20,594 nucleotides of DNA from Pelargonium cotyledonis (lineage: Eukaryota; Streptophyta; Magnoliopsida; Geraniales; Geraniaceae). A program made the translations under genes and the position numbers. The stretch covers positions 1 to 20,594 of the forward strand of contig JAYMTA010001329.1 of assembly GCA_036897625.1 (NCBI GenBank). Direction: 5' to 3'. Positions 1 to 10,294 of the stretch are shown piece after piece. Within the stretch, counting starts at the first letter, position 1. The number at the start of each line of letters is the position of its first letter. A model generated the notes under the pieces. That model did not search any database, was not told the origin of the DNA, and was given only the letters and a program-made list of their open reading frames with translations.

Positions 1-832
1 CAGTGGCGTGTGCGAACGGCGGGAGGAGCAGGTTTGGCCAACGGATTCCGGCAGTGGGAGGGAGGAGGCGATATAAAATTTGGGTCTGAGGTTCTATTTT
101 TTTGCTCCTTTTTTCCATGGTGGTGGAGGTGGAAGGGAAGATACGGATATGACCATGAATAGGTGTGGAGCTTAGATATATTTTTGAGTTTTTTTGGAAG
201 CAATGTGTGGATGGGAAATTCGGGGGCTGCTGGATGTCGGTTTCTTGGAGAAGGAGGCTTGGCAAGCACCAATAATGAAATGCATGCAGTGCTGGTCATC
301 AAGTAATTAGGAGAGGATGGTTGGATGAGACCAGAATTGGTCCAATTTAATTTAAACCGAACCCATTGAGATTTAACTAAACCGGTTTGATCATAAATAT
401 GAGGCTAAGAAACAATTATATTGGGATGGGTTTGGCTTGATTAAGAATTAGGTGGATATGCAGTGCACCTCTGAATGATGTTCTTTTAGACAAAGAATAT
501 AGCCACCACCCATTTGATATGTGTTACAATCCCATTATCATGACTAATCATAACTCGTTTAAATATTATTATCAAATATATACATGTGAAGAGTAAATAT
601 GTTTTAAATGCGCTAATACATTAAATAATTTAAAGTTTTCTTTTAGATGATAATATACATATATATTCTTATTTCATCATTTTATCTTTGTATAAATGAG
701 TTTATAACTTCTCACTATCGTCAATATACTTCCCGTGCACCGCACGGGATCCCAACCTAATAAATTATTAATTAGGCAGAACAAAGTATTGTCTAGAATG
801 TAGATGGATTGAGTCCAAATAATTTTACTTTT
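1..832. other. Repeat-rich intergenic DNA; possible gene edge at 1-170
   Basis: Positions 1-170 are GC-richer than the rest and open in several frames. One minus-strand frame starts at an ATG near 116-118 in a good context (preceded by CCACC) and stays open to the window edge, and two other frames are also open, so a gene cannot be assigned. From about 330 to 720 the DNA is AT-rich with no convincing coding sequence. The stretch ends in a Helitron-like terminus, listed separately, just beyond the 3' end of the small gene at 833-1670. Confidence 0.35.
732..760 (+). mobile_element. Helitron-like 3' terminus
   Basis: A GC-rich hairpin, CCCGTGC / ACC / GCACGGG (732-748, 7-bp stem and 3-nt loop), is followed eight bases later by CTAA (757-760) and then T. 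Plant Helitrons typically end in a short GC-rich hairpin about 10 nt before CTRR, inserted next to T, so the arrangement fits. No matching 5' TC terminus was identified and no Rep/helicase coding sequence is present, so at most this is the end of a non-autonomous or degraded copy. A similar palindrome could belong to another plant repeat family. Confidence 0.45.
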
Positions 833-1670
833 TTAATTGGCCGTAACCAAAAGTACTACTAATCCAACAGTCGGAACAATAAACATCCACAGCTTGGTTT
901 TATTATGACCACCGCCAACACCACCTTCGCCGCCACCTCTGCTGCCGCCGCCGCGGATAGTGAAATTGTGAGTCGGAGCATGTGCAACTGCACTGTCATT
1001 CGTATTCAAATAATCGCCTCCAATACCATCATCAGCTTAATCTATATTCAAATACACATACAAATATGTACATTCAAAATCACTTGTTACTTATTACATT
1101 TTAAATGTACAAACCAAATGCAACTTGCGAGGTAAGAGTCGGGAATTCAAGTTGTAAGTAGAGTTTAAAAGGTTGGGTTGTAACGACTAAACTTAACCGG
1201 AAAGAGTTGTGAGTGGTAAATCTTATATTGTAGGGGTAAATAGGCGGGTTTACAGACTCAAAAGGCACAAACTCGTAAAAGTGTGGATCGAACTTTAGGT
1301 TTTGGTAATTTATTGGTCTTAACGGGCTTCAAGGTGGATTAGTCAGGGCGTAGTAGATAAATCCAACTCAGCACTATTGGATTTTGGATTTCATGCACAC
1401 AGACAAAATTACTTACTATTTTTAAACAATTACATCAAAATTCAAGACTCGAACAGAGGAGAGATTTGTATTGTTTCTTGTTTTGTCTGACTCAAAATTG
1501 AACTAGATAAACATATACGTAATGTCGATGCACATTATTAAGATATCGAACTCACCGTGATTTGCTCCCGTAGTTTCATTGTAATCTGTAGTATAAGAGT
1601 TTGCTTCTACCGAAATCATCACCATTATTAGTAGGGATAGCATAATCACCATTTTATTGCAGCTCCTCAT
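833..1670 (-). CDS. Small two-exon secreted or membrane-anchored glycine-rich protein (105 aa, unknown family)
   Basis: Proposed exons are 1556-1670 (ATG at 1668-1670) and 833-1035 (TAA at 833-835). Exon 1 encodes 38 residues opening with a signal peptide: MRSCNK, a hydrophobic run (MVIMLSLLIMVMIS), then VEA as a likely cleavage site. It ends CAC G before a strong GTGAGT donor. Exon 2 resumes in matching phase (G+CT = Ala), then has an Asn/His/Thr-rich stretch, a glycine-rich segment (GGGSRGGGEGGVGGG, near residues 67-81) and a hydrophobic C-terminus (WMFIVPTVGLVVLLV) ending in TAN. That tail could be a membrane span or a GPI-attachment signal. A TATATATA box lies at 1744-1751, about 75 nt before the ATG. 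The weak point is the acceptor: AAG at 1036-1038 has a poor pyrimidine tract, and the better AG nearby would give an immediate stop. The family is not recognised. Confidence 0.5.
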
Positions 1671-2960
1671 TGTAACTTCTAAGTAATTTTTCTCAATGAC
1701 TTGAGTTTAAAACTAATAGTTGATTATTGTTACTTGCTATATGTATATATATGTGCATTGTTGTTGATTAATGTGAGGGTTTTTGCTATGGAAATTCCCT
1801 TTTTTTTTCTTTTTTTTTGAAGTTTCCTTTTTCTTTCTTGAGAAAATTAGGAAAGAAAATTCCTTGCTATATCTTTCTTCACATTGCTCTCGACATGTTT
1901 GGAGGAAAAATATTATTGTTTCCATCTTCTCGATGAATCCGTAGAGTTTCCACTATTACAACTTTCGAGTAACTTATCAAAAAAAAAATCGAGTAGAGCA
2001 TTTTCTTTGTGTCACATTTGATAGTTAAGTTTGTTTTAGCCTTGACGATCTCATTTATCTTCTTTCAAGATTTGTGGGTGTCTTTAACATTAATGTCATT
2101 GTCCACTCTAGAGTCGAGTATGATATATCCGTTATAGCAGCAAAAGTATCTTATAACAAAATAAAGTATCGGTTTAAAGGCAAAAAGATCAAGATGCACA
2201 AACTAATATTCTTGAAGGTAGAGAACTACAAATGTTTTCCAATCAAACCTTCTCCTAACATGCATGTGAAATTTATGCACTTGTTTGTGTATTTAGGTGC
2301 TGCCGTAATTATTTTTGTCTACTTAATTACCAACAAAATTGCTTTTATGTAATCTAATGCTTGATAAATGTCATTTGAGCTATCTTGTTGAATTTGGAGA
2401 AGAATATGAATATCCACAAATTCCATCTCATCCTCATTTCTTTGTGCCTTTCATTTCTTTTCTTTTTTTCTCGATCGATAAACTCATCGAACTCCAAGAA
2501 AACCTTCCCCACTTTCCAGAGACCAATGATATAGTGACTTAGCATAAGTTAAATAATTTTTAGTTTAAAATTATGATAAAAGATCGTTGAGGAGACTCGG
2601 CGGAGGACGACCGTGAGAATGACATGACAAATGATTGATTGGAAGGACTCATATATATAGCTCACTGGGGCGAGACGACAAAGAGTTTTTGGACAGAATT
2701 GAGGGAGACTCAATTTTAGGGATAACCTATGTTCATGGTGGTGTTTTTTTCCGATAAACCTGATGTTGTTGATACTCTTTAATTAGTTTTATTTTTTTGT
2801 TCTGACAAGTTAACGCTAACATGATAGAAATATGATGATGAATACTAATTCGAACAAAAATGCTTATAATAAAAAGTATTTATGTGAAGTTAATGTGACA
2901 TGTCAGAGATACTAATAGTTAGTTCTAATTTCTTCAAACAATTATAATTTTTTTGTGTAA
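1671..2960. other. AT-rich intergenic spacer
   Basis: Apart from the candidate TATA box above, nothing here looks like a gene. Open frames at 2074-2352 and 2339-2545 are short, lysine/isoleucine-rich and overlap on both strands, as expected for AT-rich non-coding DNA. Homopolymer T runs occur near 1801-1820. The right-hand part would hold the promoter of the transposase-derived gene that starts near 3000. Confidence 0.5.
1744..1751 (-). promoter_or_regulatory. Candidate TATA box for the small secreted-protein gene
   Basis: TATATATA sits about 75 nt upstream of the proposed ATG at 1670 on the minus strand. That leaves room for a short leader of roughly 40-50 nt. In AT-rich plant DNA such a string is weak evidence alone. 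Confidence 0.3.
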
Positions 2961-2999
2961 TTATAAAATTTAAATAAATTGAAATGACAGAAATAACCC

Positions 3000-3223
3000 T
3001 AATGTCGTGGAATGACAATTTTACCCTGTTCGAAAGCCCTAATTTAAGAATCGTCCCCTTCTCTCCAGCGCTCCGTTTCTCTGTATATCTTCTCTCTCTC
3101 AATCTCTCAATCTCTCTCGCATTCACACATCACTGCGACGCTCTGTTATCAGCGAACTCATCGGCGGCTCCGGTGATCTCCGCCGTCAAATCTTCACAGT
3201 CCTTCCGGCGACCTCTCACTCAG
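3000..3223 (+). other. Probable 5' UTR exon of the MUSTANG-like gene
   Basis: A pyrimidine-rich leader with CTCTCT runs (about 3058-3120) is followed by GC-richer sequence and a consensus donor CAG|GTATTT at 3223/3224. AT-rich TATA-like sequence (TTATAAAATTTAAATAAA) lies near 2960-2977. The leader looks like a normal plant transcription start. Its assignment to the CDS at 5606 rests on strand, position and the absence of any other plus-strand gene; transcript data would fix the start and the junction. Confidence 0.5.
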
Positions 3224-5280
3224 GTATTTTATTACCCTCTCACACATTATACATTCTCTGTCTTCTTCGGAGTGTGAATTGTCTGATAAATTGAAAAAAT
3301 GTGAGCTCCTGAATAGTCCTTTTTTGCAGTTTTTTCGATTACCATCAGTTTCAGCTTTTTTTCATGTTGATCATTTAGCTTCAGTGTAGTGTAAAGATCG
3401 CTGTTTTGTTTTGTTTTTTTTTCGGTCTGCTGAGCTGATTTCTGGGTCAAGCATCACTGTCTTACTTGTTCGAATATAGTTCGTAGACATTGAAGTGAGA
3501 GATGTGCATTATGGTTTCTTGTTTGGGTTGGGGTGCTAGTGACTGAAAGTGTTGTTTACAATAATTGAATACCTAAAGAACTGGTCTTTCTAGGCTCAAT
3601 TAATGTTTGATTGATATGAATGATTTAAGTGAGTGCACAGTATGTATTTGGGTGTTTGCCACTCCGCATTGAAATGTTGCTCTGCAGGAATTCGTTTGTA
3701 ACATTAGGTTACTACACGATGATCCCAATTTTAATTTTATACTCTAACACATCCCCTCACACCCCTCACGAGCAAGCCCATTATTGCTTTGCACGTGGTC
3801 TGTGCACAAATATTCTTTTTACATTGTGTTGGGATTTTAATAAAAATGTAATAATCAGGGTGATTGTAGGGTGCGAACTTGTGACCTCTTGGTCAACCTG
3901 GATTTGATATAATGTAGATGATCAACTCAACTAAAAGTTTAACATGGACGTGGTAGTTAAAAGTCCAATTTTAATCTTATACTCTAAGAGTTTAAATGTT
4001 TACTTGCTGTAACTGAATAATAGTAGCTACATCGGTTGAACCACATGAGCCAAAAGTTCATAGCATAGAAAGGCAGAGCTGTTTAACTTTGTTGAAGAAT
4101 AATGTTAACATTCTCATGAATATAGCCTCTCTTTTTTTAAGCATGGATAGTGAGATGCCAACATATAACATTATATTTAACATCCAGGGTGGAGAGCTTG
4201 TGAAATTCAGGGTATGTTAAAAGTTTGAGAAGTAGAGTTTTCTGTTTTGATGGCAGTGTAACAATAATAAGTTTTCAAATCAACTGTGTAACTCACTCCC
4301 TCTGAATCCAGCTCTCTATTCTTCTCAATATATCACATGGCATGTTGAAGCTTAGGTAAGTAGGTGTTTCTCCTTGGATTCTAAAAATGCTACACTCTTG
4401 GGAATGTTTCAGATTGTAGCTTTATTATTGGGTCACATGGACAAGGATGATTATATTGAGACTAAGATATCTATCCATGCTGCAAACTAAACATGGGAGT
4501 CTTGCGATGCTGATTTAAAATTTCTGTAATCTCAGCCACTATTCCACAAACCAAACACTCTTAAATGCTTGGGGAAGGCATAATGGGAATTTCATTACTG
4601 ATTTTATATGTGATTTTTTCCATTGAGATGATAGTTGGTGGTCTTACAAGTGAATTTCTAGCTGTACCTGTGATTTCTAGTACTGATCCTTCACTCCGTG
4701 ATTAATTCAATGCCCCAGTCACTTATAAGCTTGCTTTGCACGAACTTTAGGACAAGAAACAGTTGAGGTACATACTATTTTGGGTGGTAAATCGGAATGA
4801 AGGTTAGGGTCTCTTTGATCTTATCTTTCATATGAGACTTTGTCTTCCTTGCTTGAGTTTATCTATAAGTTGTTAGATCTTACAGTCAGATAAGTTGAAT
4901 TGTCAAGTAGTAATAAATAAAGCTGTCAATTTGCTTACTTTTTTACATACAAAAATATTGTTTATATTTATATCATTCTTATTTGCTTGATAAGGGAATT
5001 TTGTTTTTTGTTTTTTGTTCATGTTGATTTTCAATGATGACCACTTGTTTTGTATCCACTTCAGCTGCGTATATTAACCTTTTAATTGTTTTATGGTCCT
5101 TGATTGTTTTTTGTATCCACATATAATTGCTGAACATTCCTATAACTGGAGCTTTCATTCGCTGAACTTCCTCTGCTTACATTTTCAGATGTTCACATTT
5201 TATTTTTAAGTAGTGGAGTAGACACGTGTCATTCTTGAAAACTGCTCACTGGCTTATTAATTCTATTTCCCCCTATACAG
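3224..5280 (+). other. Probable 2.06-kb 5' UTR intron of the MUSTANG-like gene
   Basis: The interval is T-rich with no supported ORF. It begins with GTATTT and ends with a good acceptor (TTTCCCCCTATACAG at 5266-5280). Further acceptor-like TTTCAG sites occur near 5388 and 5487, so the leader may have more than one intron or alternative acceptors. A repeat fragment lies inside at about 3722-3987. Large leader introns are common in plants and can raise expression, but nothing here shows that directly. Confidence 0.45.
3725..3987. repeat. Repeat fragment bounded by 23-bp direct repeats
   Basis: CCAATTTTAATTTTATACTC plus TAA at 3725-3747 recurs at 3965-3987 with one mismatch, 240 bp apart. The enclosed DNA includes CACACCCCTCACGAGC and GTGCGAACTTGTGACCTCTTGGTC, the latter resembling wording common in dispersed plant repeats. 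No transposase or clear terminal inverted repeat was seen, so the family is unassigned. Confidence 0.4.
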
Positions 5281-5605
5281 GATCTCCGGTCACTCTTGCT
5301 CTTGGATAGTCACTCAACAGCTAATAAACTTCATAGATCTCTGCCATGCTTTTCTTCTACCAACGAAAAAATTCTTTCCGTTTCAGTGTTGATTAAATGA
5401 TATGGTACTGGTCTTCTCATTTTCTTTTAACTCTATCCTATGTTTATCTAGAATTATATTCATTTTGAATCTGTCTTCTGTTTCAGTTCAATGTGTCACT
5501 GGAGCTAATATGTGGTTTCTTTGCTTGAAGTATAAACTTCTGTGTTTGTTTTAAATATGTACAAGGCATGAGGGGCTAATCAGCGTCAATAGCTCCTGAA
5601 GTAGC

Positions 5606-7387
5606 ATGGCCAATCAGTCTTTAGCTGTAAATGTACCAGAGGCTTTGGCAAATCAATCTTTAGTTGTTGGACAGGAATTCCCTGACGTTGAAACTTGTCG
5701 AAGAACACTTAAAGATATTGCTATAGCACTGCATTTTGATCTTCGGATAGTCAAATCAGATCGCAGCCGGTTTATAGCAAAATGCTCCAAAGAAGGTTGT
5801 CCATGGCGTATTCATGTGGCTAAATGCCCTGGGGTGCCAACCTTTTCAATTAGAACCCTGCAAGGGGAGCATACCTGTGAAGGAGTTCACAACCTCCATC
5901 ATCAACAGGCTTCGGTTGGTTGGGTTGCAAGATCTGTAGAAGCACGTATTCGGGATAATCCACAATACAAACCAAAGGAAATTCTGGCAGATATCCGTGA
6001 TCAGCATGGAGTTTCTGTTTCTTACATGCAAGCTTGGCGTGGGAAGGAGCGTAGCATGGCTGCACTTCATGGGACATTTGAAGAAGGATATCGTCTTCTT
6101 CCGGGATATTGTGAGCAAGTAAGGAAAACTAACCCAGGAAGCATTGCGTCAGTTTTTGCCACTGGACAAGAAAACTGTTTCCATCGTCTATTTATTTCCT
6201 ATCGTGCATATATATATGGGTTTATACATGCCTGTAGGCCATTGTTGGAACTTGATAGAGCTCATCTTAAAGGAAAATACTTGGGTTCAATACTTTGTGC
6301 CGCAGCTATTGACGCTGATGATGCATTGTTTCCATTGGCTGTTGCTGTTGTTGATGTGGAAAGTGATGAGAATTGGATGTGGTTCATGTCAGAGTTGCGG
6401 AAGCTTCTTGGAGTCAATACTGAAAACATGCCTAGACTAACAATACTGTCCGAAAGACAAAGGGGTATCGTGGAGGCGGTGGAAACACATTTCCCAAGTG
6501 CTTGTCATGGTTTTTGTCTGCGCCATGTAAGTGAAAATTTCCGTGATACATTTAAGAACACCAAGTTAATCAATATCTTTTGGAATGCTGTATATGCTCT
6601 CACGGGAACAGAATTTGATAGCAAGATCTCTGAGATGGTAGAGATCTCACAAGATGTGATACAATGGTTTCATGACTTCCCTCCCCAGCTATGGGCTGTA
6701 GCATACTTTGAGGGGGTAAGATATGGCCATTTCACACTGGGGGTCACACAGTTGCTATATAATTGGGCCCTTGAATGTCATGAGCTCCCTATTGTGCAAA
6801 TGATGGAGTATATTCGGCATCAGTTGGCAACTTGGTACGATGAGCGCCGCGAGATGGCCATGAGGTGGAACTCAATTCTTGTACCATCTGCCGAGAAGCC
6901 AATATTAGAAGCACTTGCAGATGCTCGATGCTACCAAGTACTTCGTGCGAATGAAGTTGAGTTTGAGATTGTGTCGACTGAGCGGACAAATATTGTGGAT
7001 ATAAGAACTCGAGTGTGTTCATGTCGCCGATGGCAGATATATGGCTTACCTTGTGCACATGCCGCCGCTGCACTTATCTCTTGCGGGCAGAATGTCTATC
7101 TATTTGCAGAGCCTTGCTTTACAGTAGCTAGCTATCGCGAGGCTTATTCACAGATCATAAATCCTATTCCAGATAAGAGCCAATGGACGGATCTGGGTGA
7201 GGGAGCCGAGGGTGGAGGTGCCAAAGTTGACATCATTTTACGCCCACCCAAGACTCGCCGTCCACCTGGTCGGCCGAAGAAGAAGGTGCTCCGTGTAGAG
7301 AACTTTAAGCGACCAAAGAGGATTGTTCAATGCGGTCGCTGCCATTTGTTGGGACATTCTCAAAAGAAATGCACCATGCCAATTTGA
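5606..7387 (+). CDS. MUG1: MUSTANG-like domesticated Mutator (MULE) transposase protein
   Basis: The 593-residue uninterrupted CDS starts at the first ATG of the open frame (GTAGCATGGCC) and ends TGA. Domains in order: an N-terminal MuDR-type zinc-associated region (about 20-95, with CSKEGCPWRIH and an HTC motif); a linker (110-175); a MULE transposase core (about 205-390) with LDRAHLKGKY, the DVESDENWMWF block, and the CxxH motif C304/H307; a SWIM zinc finger (C471, C473, C483, H485); a basic AT-hook-like PPGRPKKK (553-560); and a CX2CX4HX4C zinc knuckle (C576, C579, H584, C589). D217 fits the first catalytic acid. The usual SDR motif reads SER (E283), and the third acid position appears to be Q382. 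No terminal inverted repeats were seen flanking it. The intact frame without element ends fits a domesticated MUSTANG gene, which in angiosperms act as host genes tied to growth and fertility. The nearby TrpRS gene recalls Arabidopsis At3g04605 (MUG1) beside At3g04600, recalled from memory, which favours MUG1 over other paralogues. The family is secure; the exact paralogue is inferred. Confidence 0.85.
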   Translation: MANQSLAVNVPEALANQSLVVGQEFPDVETCRRTLKDIAIALHFDLRIVKSDRSRFIAKCSKEGCPWRIHVAKCPGVPTFSIRTLQGEHTCEGVHNLHHQQASVGWVARSVEARIRDNPQYKPKEILADIRDQHGVSVSYMQAWRGKERSMAALHGTFEEGYRLLPGYCEQVRKTNPGSIASVFATGQENCFHRLFISYRAYIYGFIHACRPLLELDRAHLKGKYLGSILCAAAIDADDALFPLAVAVVDVESDENWMWFMSELRKLLGVNTENMPRLTILSERQRGIVEAVETHFPSACHGFCLRHVSENFRDTFKNTKLINIFWNAVYALTGTEFDSKISEMVEISQDVIQWFHDFPPQLWAVAYFEGVRYGHFTLGVTQLLYNWALECHELPIVQMMEYIRHQLATWYDERREMAMRWNSILVPSAEKPILEALADARCYQVLRANEVEFEIVSTERTNIVDIRTRVCSCRRWQIYGLPCAHAAAALISCGQNVYLFAEPCFTVASYREAYSQIINPIPDKSQWTDLGEGAEGGGAKVDIILRPPKTRRPPGRPKKKVLRVENFKRPKRIVQCGRCHLLGHSQKKCTMPI

Positions 7388-9645
7388 TCCAATTTATTGG
7401 TATTTCAAGAATCCCCCTCCTTAGATCTGATATCTGATAGAGTTGAGTAGGGTGTATGTAATTCCAAATGTATGCTTTAACAGTGTAGCTCCAAAATAAG
7501 GATCCAGTTCTTCTAGCTTTGGAGTCTAGCAGCATGTTTTATACGAAAAAGAATCTTTTTCTCTTGTTTCAAGTGATTTATATTTTGCTCTGGTTTAGAG
7601 ACTTCTCTTGGTGCTTAATCTTTTGTGTTAAACTAGATGACTTCAACTCTTTCAGGTTAAATATTTGTCACAAGTCTTCATGCCACATGTGCATCTCAGC
7701 TTCAGTGAGCTCCATGTAGTGATGAAAATGGAAGGCTAGCTTGTTCACATCTAGGGCGCTTTAGCTTATTTTGTGTCATTTTATTGCTTCAAGCTGTTAC
7801 AACATATTATATGATATGAATGCATAGTCGTTAGATGAAAGCATAGAGTGTACTGCACCACTCCAATAAGGTCTAATCAATTGTAATGAGGAGAAATTAA
7901 GTTATCATATTAAGAAACTTGGAACTTCAACCAAATTTTGTAGCCAAGCCAACGAGAATATCACCTCATGGTTCAACACATATGCTTACCCCAATGAATT
8001 TTTATGCGTCGAGCACAAACCTGGTACCCATTTCGTTTCTACTTTGTATCTTGACTGAGTCCTAATCAATTTTTATGCATATTCTTTTGCACCATACATG
8101 TTTCTTGTCCGATTATTTTTTAATTGCGTCAGAAAAGGAGCATTGGGAAAGATATTGATTAGATTGTCATTACTCATTACATGAATGAAAATTAAGTCCT
8201 CTTAAAATACGGAAAATAGAACGGGAAGCTCTATTTAAATTAACAACACATCAAATATGCAACTGCTTGCAGCAATCGCACAACGAACCAACATCAAATA
8301 CTAGAGGGCAAATATATTTTTCATTCATTCTTAAACTATGAAAAAGATTTAAAAAAATTTAACATTAAAACACAATATATGTAACTTTTTCATGTCAAGG
8401 GTTTAAAAAAGAAACCATTTCCATAAAATTATAAATTAATTTGAGAACCTAATTAGTCAGGTATTGAAACCTGCGGAAAACTATTTATTAATTTTAAAAC
8501 ACCAGCTTTGTGTTAAAAAATCATTACAAAATATGTGAATTTACCAAACATTAAATAACCAACAATGAACTCAACAACCAGGCCGCATACAGTTAATAGC
8601 TAGCACATTGAGAAATTTTCTACTATAAGTACAAAACACAATCGGGGTTGTTGCACACATGCTCATGACACAAATTTACAAAACCTATCAAAACATGAAT
8701 GCTCAGACTAATGCAATAATAGATGTGATATTTTCTGTGAACAGATAAACTTCCATCAAGTTCCACACTACATGCAATGACAGTCATAAACTACATAAAC
8801 TTGCTTCAAAAATGACGTGAGACAACAAAACAGTTTTGTAAACCAAGTCTGTAAAAGCATTAGCCAAAAGATACAAATGACATGAGATGACTATCAAACC
8901 ACAACATGAAAGTTCAGTTTAAGCATTGTTAACCAATTTCCATTACAAGTTCTACATACAAGTTCTACATGCAATGAAGCATTGTTGTAGACAAAATTAG
9001 CTAGCTTCAAGAAATATGATAGCTATTTTTACCATATGTAAGACAATGGATACATAAGTCAACAAAACACCTGACCCAAATTAAATGAAAAACATGAAAC
9101 CAATCAACTCTGCATCTAGCTTAGAAAATCAAACTAGAAGTTGCACTAGTTACTTGCAATGCTACAACGTAGGACACTCGAGCCTTTTTGCTAACTGCTC
9201 TAACAAATATTCTAATAAAAATTTCACTATACTCTGAATTAGACCATGCCTTTAAATTCTCTGTCAAAGCTATTAAACTAGTGGATTTTGCCAACTTCCA
9301 TCTCCCACACATCAATTCATCTATACTAAATAAACATGGAGACCAGTACTACATCATCTTAGACCAGTAACATGGAAATGTAAACCTCATTAGACATGGG
9401 AAACTGCTTACAATGGCGGCTATAACACTACAACAGCAAAATAAGCATTCAAATCTAATGTAAACACTGGAGAAATTATAAAATTAGTAATGAATCAAAC
9501 AACAATTTCATTACACATTACCAGTAATCATATTCAGAATCCTCCGGACTGTTCTCAAAACTTAAAACCAACATATAAGTCTTGCAAAAATCAAAACTAA
9601 GTGAGCTGCTAAACTCAACAAATTAAAAAGCAAAACAAATCCACC
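7388..9645. other. 3' UTR and convergent intergenic DNA
   Basis: Downstream of the transposase-derived CDS the T-rich sequence to about 7800 probably contains its 3' UTR. From about 7820 to 9645 the DNA is AT-rich and runs into the 3' side of the minus-strand eL39 gene. Open frames at 7519, 9121 and 9188 are short, lack family features, and the last two overlap on opposite strands. No RNA gene, tandem array or intact mobile element was recognised. A short duplication (ACAAGTTCTACAT, twice, near 8945-8970) is the only local repeat seen. Confidence 0.45.
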
Positions 9646-10084
<439 letters not shown>

Positions 10085-10136
10085 TTTGGAGACGGCAGGT
10101 CGTCGAGGAGGAGGAGGCGGTGTCGCTGCGCAGCAA

Positions 10137-10144
10137 AAACCCTA
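10137..10144 (-). promoter_or_regulatory. Telo-box of the eL39 promoter/leader
   Basis: AAACCCTA on the plus strand (TAGGGTTT in gene sense) lies about 53 nt upstream of the eL39 ATG and about 35 nt downstream of the TATA box, so close to the expected transcription start. Telo-boxes at this position next to site II motifs are characteristic of plant ribosomal-protein genes. Confidence 0.7.
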
Positions 10145-10177
10145 GATATGCATGTTGTAAAAGTCGCAGTAGCGAAG

Positions 10178-10185
10178 TATTTATA
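10178..10185 (-). promoter_or_regulatory. TATA box of the eL39 gene
   Basis: Gene-sense TATAAATA lies 94 nt upstream of the ATG. It would place transcription start near 10150, giving a leader of roughly 65 nt. It sits between the site II cluster and the telo-box in the expected order. Confidence 0.65.
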
Positions 10186-10227
10186 GTCGCGAGTCAAGAA
10201 GATGAAGATACTATGCAAAACAGATCG

Positions 10228-10294
10228 GGCCCAGTCAGTTGGTATTATAAGCCCAAATCAAATGAAGCCTATGATTTAGACTCTCTAAGGCCCA
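10228..10294 (-). promoter_or_regulatory. Cluster of three site II elements (TGGGCY)
   Basis: In gene sense TGGGCC occurs at 10289-10294, TGGGCT at 10250-10255 and TGGGCC at 10228-10233, all within 120 nt upstream of the TATA box. Site II motifs bind TCP-type factors and drive expression of ribosomal-protein genes in dividing cells. The cluster plus telo-box is strong circumstantial evidence for the eL39 promoter. Confidence 0.7.

Noticed and set aside
1-118. Minus-strand ATG in good context, open to the window edge
   Set aside because: Two other frames across the same GC-rich stretch are also open and only 39 codons are visible, so no gene can be claimed.
905-1135. Plus-strand alanine-rich open frame
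   Set aside because: It is the antisense of the Gly-rich exon of the small minus-strand gene. GGC/GGT glycine codons read as GCC/ACC on the other strand.
2074-2545. Overlapping short open frames on both strands
   Set aside because: They are AT-rich, lysine/isoleucine-rich, overlapping and without any domain, signal peptide or splice context.
3629-3907. 92-codon plus-strand open frame
   Set aside because: It overlaps the repeat fragment in the probable leader intron, and no recognisable protein was seen.
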